From the NCBI RefSeq assembly GCF_015690355.1, contig NZ_JADPRT010000008.1:308270-372269 (forward strand): 64,000 bases of DNA. Reading direction: 5' to 3'. Both the position numbers and the translations under genes were made by a program. The notes below the pieces were generated by a model. It was not told the DNA's origin, made no database searches, and saw only the letters and a program-made list of their open reading frames with translations. Below are positions 35,103-42,973 of this stretch, piece after piece. Position 1 is the first letter of the stretch. Each line of letters opens with the position of its first letter. The stretch is from Streptacidiphilus fuscans. Lineage in GTDB: Bacteria > Actinomycetota > Actinomycetes > Streptomycetales > Streptomycetaceae.

Positions 35103-35807
35103 ATGCGGTTCATGCCGCCTCTGCTGCTCTTCGATCTGGACAACACCCTCGTGGATCGGAATCAGGCCTTCCACGGGTGGGCACGTCGCTTCCTCGATTC
35201 CTGGGCACTTCCGGGCGAGGATCTCTACTGGCTCTCCACACTGGACTGCGGCGGCTATTTCCCGCGTGAAGCCCTGATGCGGGCGACCGCCGCCCGTTAC
35301 GGCCTCAGGGTCTCGCTGGAATTGCTCCTGCGTGACTACGCAGAAACGATGACCGAGCTCATCCAGTTGCCGGAGACCCACCGGGACGCCCTGCACCGGG
35401 CCCGCTCCGCCGGATGGACGCTCGGGATCGTGAGCAACGGCGCGACGAAGCAACAGCTGGCCAAGATCGAGAGAACCGGCCTGGCCGGGCTGGTCGACGG
35501 CTGGGTGATCTCGGAGGAGGCCGCCTGCGAGAAGCCCGACCCGCGGATCTTCCACCTGGCAGCCGAGCGCTGCGGCCTGCGCCCGCAGCACGACGACGCC
35601 TCGTCCTGGACCTCGTCCACCTGGATGGTGGGTGACCACGCACCGGCCGACATCGCGGGCGCACAGGTCGCGGGGCTGCGCAGTGTCTGGCTGCACCACG
35701 GCCGCCCCTGGCCCGAGCTCGGCTACCGCCCGACGCTGACCGCCAAGGGGCTCCCGGAGGCCGTCACCGGCGTGCTGAGCGCTCCCCGCTACGCTCCGGC
35801 CGCCTGA
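35103..35807 (+). CDS. HAD-family hydrolase
   Basis: A 234-residue haloacid-dehalogenase-like phosphatase. Motif I is FDLDNTLVD (nucleophile Asp near 11). The cap is helical (C1). Motif II is GIVSNGA, motif III is the Lys in CEKPDPRIF, and motif IV is MVGDHAPADI. It is predicted to dephosphorylate a small metabolite, identity unknown. GAAGG lies 8 bp upstream of the ATG at 35103; MPPLLLF three codons later is the alternative start. Confidence 0.92.
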   Translation: MRFMPPLLLFDLDNTLVDRNQAFHGWARRFLDSWALPGEDLYWLSTLDCGGYFPREALMRATAARYGLRVSLELLLRDYAETMTELIQLPETHRDALHRARSAGWTLGIVSNGATKQQLAKIERTGLAGLVDGWVISEEAACEKPDPRIFHLAAERCGLRPQHDDASSWTSSTWMVGDHAPADIAGAQVAGLRSVWLHHGRPWPELGYRPTLTAKGLPEAVTGVLSAPRYAPAA

Positions 35808-35865
35808 GCGCCGCCACACGCCACCTCCGCGGCGTCGCCCATCGCTCAGCAGCGCAGCGGATCGT

Positions 35866-36645
35866 TCAGCGGCGCAGCGCGGCCGGGGTCGACGGGTAGC
35901 GCCACCAGCGCGCGACCGCGCGCTCCGTGAAGCCCAGGTGGCGATAGAGGGGTTCACCGAGCAGAGTGGCCGTCAAAGTCGCCGGACGGTCCGGATGGGC
36001 CGCCAGGGCGGTACGCAGCACAGCTCCTGCGGCCCCGCGCGAGCGGAGCTCGGGAAGCGTGGTCATCCAGTAGACGCCGACGGCCGCTCCGTCGTCCACG
36101 GTGACGCAGGCGGCCGCCGGCTCCCCGCCGACCCGGGCCAGCCAACTGCGACGCCCCGGTATCCGTGCGTACTCCACGGGGAAGTGGCTGCCGCGCCGCC
36201 ACGGCAGCAGATGGGGAATGGGGAACCCCTCGACCACGACCCGTTCGACGGCCGCGAGATCGGCCTCGTCGACCGCCTCTGTTGCCTCCACCGCCTCCGT
36301 TGTCTCCACCGTCACCGATGGTGACGGTGCGCCAGGCATGACGGGTGCCGGGTCGCGGACCATCACGGGCATGGTCAGCGCGGACTCGCAGCCGTACGGG
36401 CCGAGGTCGAGCGCGAGATAGGGGTCTTCGAGGGTCAACTGCCGGGTGTCCCAGCTGCGGAACACACCCAGCAGCTCACCGGTGAGCGCCTCGGGGTCCT
36501 GGGGGCGGGCGGTCACCAGCACCCGATGGGCGTCGTCCGCACGGATCGCCGTCCAGCCGGGCCGGACCTCCGTCTCCCAGCCGCGCACCTCCGCCATGGT
36601 CAGCCAGTGGGCGACGGCGTTCGCAACAGCGAGATCAAGACCCAT
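35866..36645 (-). CDS. GNAT-family N-acetyltransferase
   Basis: A 259-residue protein. The N-terminal 110 residues have no clear motif. A short Val/Glu/Ala/Thr-repeat segment (TTEAVEATEAVDEAD) separates them from a C-terminal GNAT fold with RSRGAAGAVLRTALAAH as motif A and EPLYRHLGFTERA near the end. The acyl-acceptor is unknown. The ATG at 36645 (MGLDLAVANAVAHWL) is preferred; the upstream extension is Arg-rich and lacks a Shine-Dalgarno site. It is convergent with the HAD gene. Confidence 0.82.
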   Translation of the reverse strand: MGLDLAVANAVAHWLTMAEVRGWETEVRPGWTAIRADDAHRVLVTARPQDPEALTGELLGVFRSWDTRQLTLEDPYLALDLGPYGCESALTMPVMVRDPAPVMPGAPSPSVTVETTEAVEATEAVDEADLAAVERVVVEGFPIPHLLPWRRGSHFPVEYARIPGRRSWLARVGGEPAAACVTVDDGAAVGVYWMTTLPELRSRGAAGAVLRTALAAHPDRPATLTATLLGEPLYRHLGFTERAVARWWRYPSTPAALRR

Positions 36646-37097
36646 GCGTACCACCCTAGGGCCCCGGAGGCGGCGTACCCAGGTGCGCCGTATGCGCCCC
36701 CACACGCTCCCAAGCGCCGCTTTTCGGTCAACTTGCGGACACGCGTGCCTCATTGGCCGTACCCGCAGCCCAGGCGGGTGGACCGCGCCGCTCTGGCGTC
36801 GTCAACTGCGCTGCGCCCGCCCCACAACCGCGTGTCCCCTGGTACGCCCCCTTCCCTGACGGGTCGATGGGTGTCAGTCTTCGAGATCGAATGCTTCACG
36901 CCAAATTGCCATGTCGATATAGCGTCTGATGGTGAACTGGTCGCACCGGACTCGCTGGAACCAGTAGATTCGATCTTGAGGAGAGCAAGCGAGCAGGGGG
37001 ACTCGACAGGCGCCGACACACGCACATCTGGTGCTCATCGCACCGCGAGAACGGGACGGACCGGGACGACCATGACAGCGAGGGGGGCCGGAGCGCC
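36646..37097 (+). promoter_or_regulatory. Long upstream region of adpA with a candidate AdpA site
   Basis: A 452-bp gene-free interval between the divergent GNAT gene and adpA. adpA genes usually have long regulatory leaders. On the minus strand TGGCGTGAAG (36894-36903) matches the AdpA consensus TGGCSNGWWY in nine of ten positions, so autoregulation as in S. griseus is possible. The region from 36850 to 37000 is clearly richer in A/T than its surroundings and probably contains the promoters. Confidence 0.45.
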
Positions 37098-38510
37098 TTG
37101 AGCAGGGTCAGCAGGAATACCGCCACCGGGGATGAGGTGGCTGTCGCCGCCCCGGTCGGCGCCGCGGGTTCCGCGGGCCCGGCCGCCCTTCCGCGCAAGC
37201 TGTCGGGACGTCGCCGTCCGGAGATCGTCGCCGTGCTGCTCTTCAGCGGCGGGCCGATCTTCGAGAGCTCGATTCCGCTCTCGGTCTTCGGCGTGGACCG
37301 GCAGGACACCAGCCTTCCCCACTACCGGCTCCTGGTCTGCGCGGGCGAGCCCGGGCCGCTGGCGACGACCGGCGGTCTGACCATGACCGCCCCGCACGGC
37401 ATCGAGGGCCTAGCCCGGGCCGGGACGGTCGTCGTCCCCGCCTGGCGGGCCGCGGCGCAGACGCCTCCCCCCGAAGCCCTCGCCGCGCTGCGCAAGGCGC
37501 ACGCCGAGGGCGCGCGCATCATCGGGCTCTGCACCGGTGCCTTCGTCCTCGCCGCCGCCGGTCTGCTGGACGGCCGCCCGGCGACCACGCACTGGATGTA
37601 CGCGCCGACCCTCGCGAAGCGCTACCCGCAGATCCAGGTCGATCCCCGCGAGCTCTACATCGACGAGGGCGACGTCCTCACCAGCGCCGGCACCGCAGCC
37701 GGGATAGACCTGTGCCTCCACGTGGTGCGCACCGACCACGGCGCGGACGCGGCGGCAGCGCTGGCACGTCGTCTGGTCGTCCCGGTGCGGCGTACCGGAA
37801 GTCAGGCCCCGTACGTCGACCGGTCTTTACCCGAGGAGATCGGGAACGACCCGCTCGCCGAGGTCGTCACCTGGGCGCTGGAGAACCTCTCCAAGCAGTT
37901 CGACGTCGAGGTCCTCGCCGCCCGTGCCTACATGAGCCGGCGGACCTTCGACCGCCGCTTCCGGTCGCTGACCGGGAGCGCCCCGCTGCAGTGGCTCATC
38001 TCGCAGCGCGTCCTGCAGGCCCAACGGCTGCTGGAGACCACCGAACTGTCCGTGGACGAGGTCGCCAGACGCTGCGGATTCCGCTCGCCGGTGGCCCTGC
38101 GCGGCCACTTCCGGCGCCAACTCGGCGTCTCTCCCGCCGTCTACCGCAGCACGTTCCGCGCGCGGCGACCGGAGACGCCCACCGGAAGCACCTCCGGGGG
38201 GACGGGACTGGCCGTGGTCGGCGCCACGCCGTCGACGTCGGCGTCGCACCATGCGGGCCTGGGCTCCGGTCCGCTGGGCGGTCTGCCGAGCTCCGACGGG
38301 GTCGGCTCCGGCGGCCCGACCGTGCCTCCGCAGGGCGGACCGGGCGGACTCAACTCACGTTCGAACGGTCGGGCCCGGCAGGGAGCCCGGACGGCACCGG
38401 ATGACCACTCCTCCCCCGCGGAGGACGGTCGCCCGGGTCCGTCCCAGGGCCTGAGCCATCCGGACAGTGCGAACGCCGCGCTGCGGCGCCGCGCCGCCGA
38501 ACGCCCCTGA
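37098..38510 (+). CDS. adpA: AdpA, central AraC-family developmental regulator
   Basis: A 470-residue regulator of aerial growth and secondary metabolism. A GATase1/ThiJ-like dimerisation domain (about 40-235; EIVAVLLFSGGPIFESSIPL) is followed by an AraC/XylS double HTH (about 255-355; MSRRTFDRRFRSLTGSAPLQWL). A disordered Gly/Pro/Ser tail makes it longer than most AdpA proteins. Codon 244 is TTA (37827-37829), in the interdomain linker where known adpA genes carry the bldA-dependent TTA. The start appears to be a TTG at 37098 with a GAGGGGGG tract upstream. orn and tRNA-His follow in the conserved order. Confidence 0.97.
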   Translation: MSRVSRNTATGDEVAVAAPVGAAGSAGPAALPRKLSGRRRPEIVAVLLFSGGPIFESSIPLSVFGVDRQDTSLPHYRLLVCAGEPGPLATTGGLTMTAPHGIEGLARAGTVVVPAWRAAAQTPPPEALAALRKAHAEGARIIGLCTGAFVLAAAGLLDGRPATTHWMYAPTLAKRYPQIQVDPRELYIDEGDVLTSAGTAAGIDLCLHVVRTDHGADAAAALARRLVVPVRRTGSQAPYVDRSLPEEIGNDPLAEVVTWALENLSKQFDVEVLAARAYMSRRTFDRRFRSLTGSAPLQWLISQRVLQAQRLLETTELSVDEVARRCGFRSPVALRGHFRRQLGVSPAVYRSTFRARRPETPTGSTSGGTGLAVVGATPSTSASHHAGLGSGPLGGLPSSDGVGSGGPTVPPQGGPGGLNSRSNGRARQGARTAPDDHSSPAEDGRPGPSQGLSHPDSANAALRRRAAERP

Positions 38511-38560
38511 GCCGGATGGGTCGGATCGAGGTGTGGCTGTGGCCACGGCCCTTGCCGTGA

Positions 38561-38600
38561 CCGCAGCCGACCACAGCCGACCACAGCCGACCGCAGCCGC
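38561..38600. repeat. Four 10-bp tandem repeats between adpA and orn
   Basis: Four consecutive decamers, CCGCAGCCGA, CCACAGCCGA, CCACAGCCGA and CCGCAGCCGC, lie 51 bp after adpA and 205 bp before orn. They are non-coding. They could be a slippage product or affect readthrough. Confidence 0.85.
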
Positions 38601-38804
38601 ATCGGCGTTCCGACGGGGCTGCCGTGGCTGCGGCGCCTCGCGCCGCCTCGCCTCCCGGGTGGAATTCGACCGCCGTGTCGACTTGCGCCTTTCCGTCGGG
38701 ATGATCGACCATGACGGGTCAGCTGGTCGCCCACCCGGGTAGGGGCGCGGCTCCCGGTTGACGCCGAGCAGCGCACGCGTACGAGCCCCGGGACGGTGAG
38801 CCGG

Positions 38805-39407
38805 ATGAACGACCGCATGGTCTGGATCGACTGCGAGATGACGGGTCTCGACCTGGAGAGGGACGCCCTGGTGGAGGTCGCCGCGCTGGTGACCGACTCC
38901 GAGCTCAACATCCTCGGTGAGGGCGTCGACATCGTGGTGCGTCCGCCGGCGGAGGCGCTGGAGAACATGCCGGAGATCGTGCGGGAGATGCACACCTCCT
39001 CCGGGCTGCTCGACGAGCTCGCCGACGGGATCACGCTGGCCGAGGCCGAGGCCCAGGTGCTCGCCTACGTCCGCGAGCACGTGCCCGAGGCGGGCAAGGC
39101 TCCGCTCTGCGGCAACTCCGTGGCGACCGACCGCGGCTTCCTCTCCCGGGACATGCCCGCGCTGGAGTCGCACCTGCACTACCGCATCGTCGACGTCTCC
39201 TCGATCAAGGAGCTGGCCCGGCGCTGGTACCCGCGGGCCTACTACAACAGCCCCAAGAAGCAGGGGAACCACCGGGCGTTGGCCGACATCCGGGAGAGCA
39301 TCGCGGAGTTGAAGTACTACCGGGAGGCCGTCTTCGTGCCCGCGCCGGGCCCGGACACCGACGCGGCCCGCGCCATCGCCGCCCGCTACGAGCTGCCCCC
39401 GGCCTGA
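38805..39407 (+). CDS. orn: Oligoribonuclease
   Basis: A 200-residue DEDDh 3'-5' exoribonuclease that degrades 2-5-nt RNAs and pGpG, the final step of RNA and cyclic-di-GMP turnover. Exo I WIDCEMTGLD (Asp9, Glu11), exo II GNSVATDRGFL, and exo III HRALADIRESI are all present. MNDRMVWIDCEMTGL is the canonical start; the GTG at 38796 would add three residues. The adpA-orn order is the one known in Streptomyces. Confidence 0.97.
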   Translation: MNDRMVWIDCEMTGLDLERDALVEVAALVTDSELNILGEGVDIVVRPPAEALENMPEIVREMHTSSGLLDELADGITLAEAEAQVLAYVREHVPEAGKAPLCGNSVATDRGFLSRDMPALESHLHYRIVDVSSIKELARRWYPRAYYNSPKKQGNHRALADIRESIAELKYYREAVFVPAPGPDTDAARAIAARYELPPA

Positions 39408-39490
39408 CCTGCCGGAAACCTGGTCGTGAGCACCCCACGCGATCCTGTAGAGTTATCTCCGTCAGCGCGCGAGAGCGCAGCGGACAGATG

Positions 39491-39566
39491 GTGGGTGTAG
39501 CTCAGCTGGTAGAGCACTGGGTTGTGATCCCAGGTGTCGCGGGTTCGAGCCCCGTCACTCACCCCA
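39491..39566 (+). tRNA. tRNA-His(GTG)
   Basis: A complete cloverleaf. Acceptor GTGGGTG pairs with CACTCAC (one G-U); the D arm is GCTCAGCTGGTAGAGC; the anticodon stem-loop is CTGGG-TTGTGAT-CCCAG with anticodon GTG at 39524-39526; the T arm is CGGGTTCGAGCCCCG, and CCA is encoded. A G at 39490 faces C73 as the histidine-specific G-1. A possible -10 box TAGAGT lies at 39448-39453. Confidence 0.97.
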
Positions 39567-39570
39567 TCAA

Positions 39571-39607
39571 ATCAGGGCCCGGCCGTTTTCAACGGTGGGG
39601 CCCTGAT
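39571..39607 (+). terminator. Terminator after tRNA-His
   Basis: ATCAGGGCCC (39571-39580) pairs perfectly with GGGCCCTGAT (39598-39607). Inside it a second stem, CCGTT-TTC-AACGG, is formed. It starts 4 nt after the tRNA. Confidence 0.8.
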
Positions 39608-39685
39608 GCGTTTCTGAGACCGGGTCAGGCCCTGGGCCCGGCACGGGCGCCAGAGCACTGGCCCCAGGATCTCCAACGGCGAGGC

Positions 39686-40666
39686 CTAGGCGGCGCCCTC
39701 CGGCTTCTCCTCGTCGCTCTCGTCGCTCTCGTCCCCGAGGGCCGGATGCGGCTCCTGCAGGCTGGACAGCTCCTCGATCTCGGGGAGGGTCAGACCGCCC
39801 GCCTCCAGCTCCGCGTCCGCCTCGGCCTCCAGCTCCGCCACCTCGGGCACGCTCGCCACGGCCGGCGGCGGAGCCGGTTTGGCGGGTGCGGCCGGGGCTT
39901 CGGGCTTGGGCGTCATGCCGTCGAGGAAGCGCAGCAGCTCGACCGGGAACGGGAGGACCAGCGTCGAGTTCTTCTCGGCCGCGACCTCGACCACGGTCTG
40001 CAGCAGTCGCAGCTGCAGCGCGGCCGGGGTGTCACTCATGATCGTCGCAGCCTCGGACAGCTTGCGGGAGGCCTGGAACTCACCGTCGGCGGTGATGATG
40101 CGGGCTCGGCGCTCGCGCTCCGCCTCGGCCTGCCGGGACATGGACCGCTTCATGGACTCCGGCAGAGCGACGTCCTTGATCTCCACCCGGTCGATGTGGA
40201 TGCCCCAGCCGACCGCGGGGCTGTCCAGCATCAGTTCGAGGCCCTGGTTCAGCGGCTCGCGGTTGGTGAGCAGGTCGTCCAGCTCGCTCTTGCCGATGAT
40301 CGACCGCAGGGAGGTCTGGGCGACCTGGGACATCGCGAAGCTGTAGTTCTGCACGTTCACCGTGGCCAGGACCGGGTCCTCGACCCGGAAGTAGACGACA
40401 GCGTCGACGCGGACCGTCACGTTGTCCCGGGTGATGCCCTCCTGCGCGGGCACCGGCATGGTGATGATCTGGACGTTCACCTTGCGCAGGCGGTCGGCGA
40501 CCGGAAGCAACAGGGTCAGCCCTGGTTCCTTGATCCCCTGACGCACCCGACCGAAGCGGAACACGACACCGCGCTCGAACTGCTGAACGACACGGACTCC
40601 CGTTGCCAGCCAGACCGCTCCGGCTCCGAGAACCCCCAGGACGACATCCACAACCAGCATCGTCAT
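39686..40666 (-). CDS. SPFH-domain (slipin/stomatin-like) membrane protein
   Basis: A 326-residue slipin. One N-terminal membrane segment (VVDVVLGVLGAGAVWLA) is followed by a PHB/SPFH domain at about 25-235 (VVQQFERGVVFRFGRV; RDNVTVRVDAVVYFRV; WGIHIDRVEIKDVALPESM) and a coiled-coil region. A Pro/Ala-Glu-rich acidic tail makes up the last 90 residues. Slipins oligomerise on the inner membrane and organise membrane domains. There is no adjacent NfeD protease partner. ATG codons at 40666 and 40660 are both possible starts. Confidence 0.9.
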   Translation of the reverse strand: MTMLVVDVVLGVLGAGAVWLATGVRVVQQFERGVVFRFGRVRQGIKEPGLTLLLPVADRLRKVNVQIITMPVPAQEGITRDNVTVRVDAVVYFRVEDPVLATVNVQNYSFAMSQVAQTSLRSIIGKSELDDLLTNREPLNQGLELMLDSPAVGWGIHIDRVEIKDVALPESMKRSMSRQAEAERERRARIITADGEFQASRKLSEAATIMSDTPAALQLRLLQTVVEVAAEKNSTLVLPFPVELLRFLDGMTPKPEAPAAPAKPAPPPAVASVPEVAELEAEADAELEAGGLTLPEIEELSSLQEPHPALGDESDESDEEKPEGAA

Positions 40667-40848
40667 CACCCCGACTCTGCCCGAGGACGCGAAATCGGCC
40701 CCGTCATTCTCCACGCTACTGCGCCACCGGCTCGCCAGGAACGGTCGTGCAGGTGTGGCGGATCATCCGTGCATGATCATGACCCGCTCGGGTGCGCTAC
40801 CACGACCGGAGTAGTAACGCTGTGTAGGACCCGCTCGTTGTACAGAAC

Positions 40849-41037
40849 GTGCACCTGTTCGCCACAGTGTTCACCGCCGCCGCCATCGCCGCGCCCACGC
40901 CGGTGCCCGCGTCGGTCCCGAACCCGGACGCACCCCGCCATGTCGACACCATGGCCTGGCTGCTGCCCGTCCTGCTGGGGCTGCTGCTCACCGCCGTCGC
41001 CTGCTACAAGCACCGGGGCCTCCCCAGCGGCCACTGA
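40849..41037 (+). CDS. Small putative membrane protein
   Basis: A 62-residue ORF from a GTG at 40849. It has a short hydrophobic N-terminus, a Pro-rich stretch, then one membrane helix (TMAWLLPVLLGLLLTAVACY) and a basic end. Third codon positions are almost all G or C, which argues for coding. There is no good Shine-Dalgarno site, and I recognise no family. Confidence 0.5.
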   Translation: MHLFATVFTAAAIAAPTPVPASVPNPDAPRHVDTMAWLLPVLLGLLLTAVACYKHRGLPSGH

Positions 41038-41095
41038 CCCCGCGCGCGACGCACCCACGTGCCCACTCGCCCCGTGTTCACGCGCACGGCGGGCG

Positions 41096-42043
41096 TCAGC
41101 CGCGGAAGACCGCGTCCGGCGGCTGCGGGGAGGCCTCGGCGTCGGCGTCGCGCATCGGCAGAGCGCCGGCCTGGAAGTCGAGGAGATCGGGGCCCTGCTC
41201 GATCCTGGCCATGACCGGGTCTCCGGCCATCGCGCGCCCGAGTTCCACCAGCGGGAGCGGCGTTAGCGCGGCCAGCAGGATCAGGTTGCCGAACCGCTTG
41301 CCGCGCAGCACCGCCGGGTCGGCGACCAACGCCACCTCGGGGAAGACCGCCCGTAGCGTCGCCACCTGGCGGCGGGCGAACGGCAGTCGTCCCCCGTCGG
41401 CGATGTTGACCGCGTAGCGCCCGCCCGGGGCGAGCGCCCGGACCACGGCCTCCGCGAACTCGACGGTCGCGCAGTGGCCCGGGACGCGCGCGCCGCTGAA
41501 GACGTCCGCGATGACCAGGTCGGCCCATGCCTCGGGGGTACGGTCGAGCACCTCGCGGGCGTCGCCCCCGCGCACGCGGATCTGCCAGGCGCGTTCCAAC
41601 GGCAGCTCACGGCGGACCAGTTCGGTCAGCGCCGTGTCGATCTCCGCCACCTGCTGCCGGGACCGAGGCCGGGTCGCGGCGACGTAGCGGGGCAGGGTCA
41701 GCCCGCCACCACCGAGATGCAGAGCGCTGACAGGACGTCCGGGCGGCCCGGCCAGGTCCGCGATCCGGCCGAGGCGGCGCTGGTATTCGAAGGTCAGCCG
41801 ACGCGGATCGGCGAGGTCGACGTGCGACTGCGGGGCGCCGTCGAGCAGCAGGGTCCAGGCGTCGGCACGGTCCCGGTCGGGCAGCAGCTCCGCCAGCCCC
41901 GAGCCGACCTGCTCGGCCAGATGCCGGGACGCGGAGCCGCCAGGGGCTGCGGAGCTCCCGGACTTCGACCGCCCGCGCGAGCTCCCCTCGTCGCCGCCCG
42001 GACCGGTGCCCTGCTCCTGCTTCGCTCTGTGCTTCCTTGCCAC
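41096..42043 (-). CDS. Spermidine synthase-like (PABS-domain) protein
   Basis: A 315-residue protein with a polyamine-synthase-type Rossmann fold. The nucleotide-binding loop is LHLGGGGLTLPRYVA (about 108-122). The acidic strand is VAEID, and DVFSGARVPGH takes the place of the catalytic Asp motif. The first 45 residues are basic/Ser-rich. Many actinobacterial members lack known polyamine activity and may be methyltransferases, so the substrate is open. It is convergent with the 62-residue ORF. Confidence 0.85.
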   Translation of the reverse strand: MARKHRAKQEQGTGPGGDEGSSRGRSKSGSSAAPGGSASRHLAEQVGSGLAELLPDRDRADAWTLLLDGAPQSHVDLADPRRLTFEYQRRLGRIADLAGPPGRPVSALHLGGGGLTLPRYVAATRPRSRQQVAEIDTALTELVRRELPLERAWQIRVRGGDAREVLDRTPEAWADLVIADVFSGARVPGHCATVEFAEAVVRALAPGGRYAVNIADGGRLPFARRQVATLRAVFPEVALVADPAVLRGKRFGNLILLAALTPLPLVELGRAMAGDPVMARIEQGPDLLDFQAGALPMRDADAEASPQPPDAVFRG

Positions 42044-42116
42044 CCGCCCAGTATCCGGCGTCGGCGGTCAGCGCCACACTCGGGGTTCGACCAGGTCAGG
42101 AGAGGTCAGCGGAGGT

Positions 42117-42692
42117 TCAGCACCCGTCGCAGACGGCGAGTGTGCGCGCGGCCTCACCGAGGGCCTCGCTCAGCTGGCCCGGGTCGGTGAGTCCGGCACG
42201 GCCGAGACCGTCGCCGGGCGGCAACAGCCAGTCGTACTCCGGGCCGGGCACGCAGATGCGCCGACAGGAGCTTCCCGGCAGCTGCCAGGCCTCGGCCGTG
42301 CCGAACGGGACCAGGAACGAGAGCGTCGAGCCCACAGCCCCGGCACCGGTCCTGGTACAGGGACCTGCGCCCGTCGCGGCCTGCCGCCCGTTCCGTGGCG
42401 GCGGTGCGGGGACGTCGTGCAGCACCCCGCCGCAGCCGCCGCGCAGTCGCAGGATGTCGACGGCCTCCAGCCCTTGACGCTCGGGGACTGTCACCAGGTC
42501 GACCAACGTGTCCAGGAGCGCGCCGACCACGGGCTCGGCCGCACCGGTCGAACCAGCGACATCGGCCGCACCGACCAGGTCGCGCCGACCGTCACCCCGG
42601 CCGTCAAGGTGGCCGTCAACTCTGTCGACGGCCTCGACCGGCCTGCGCGCACGGCACTCGGCCGCCGTCTGCCGCCCCGTATCCACCTGCAC
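42117..42692 (-). CDS. Hypothetical protein
   Basis: A 191-residue protein of unknown function. The GTG at 42692 has a perfect AGGAGG 5 bp upstream, which makes this frame convincing despite overlapping frames. The C-terminal half holds several cysteines (LRGGCGGVLHD; GSSCRRICVPG; LAVCDGC at the very end), a possible metal or disulphide pattern. There is no membrane segment. It is 73 bp downstream of the spermidine-synthase-like gene's start, in the same direction. Confidence 0.6.
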   Translation of the reverse strand: MQVDTGRQTAAECRARRPVEAVDRVDGHLDGRGDGRRDLVGAADVAGSTGAAEPVVGALLDTLVDLVTVPERQGLEAVDILRLRGGCGGVLHDVPAPPPRNGRQAATGAGPCTRTGAGAVGSTLSFLVPFGTAEAWQLPGSSCRRICVPGPEYDWLLPPGDGLGRAGLTDPGQLSEALGEAARTLAVCDGC

Positions 42693-42973
42693 AGGTGCCT
42701 CCTTGGCCGTGCCGGGCAGCGCCCGGGCCTCCCTGATCCGGCAGGATCACGCAATCACGCCTGGTCGCACGCGGTCCTGCCGCGCCGCGAACGCCCCTGC
42801 GTCATCAGGTACAACGCGGCAGCCGATCACCGGCCACGGGCGTCGGTCCGGGCAGGCCGTGGCATTTCATAGCAGATGGAGGCGAGCGTGTCCGATTTGT
42901 CGCAGAACCCTGCGTGTTCGAGTTTTTCCGGAGAGTAGTCTCAGCGCTGCTGTTCCGTACCAGGGGGTGCCGC

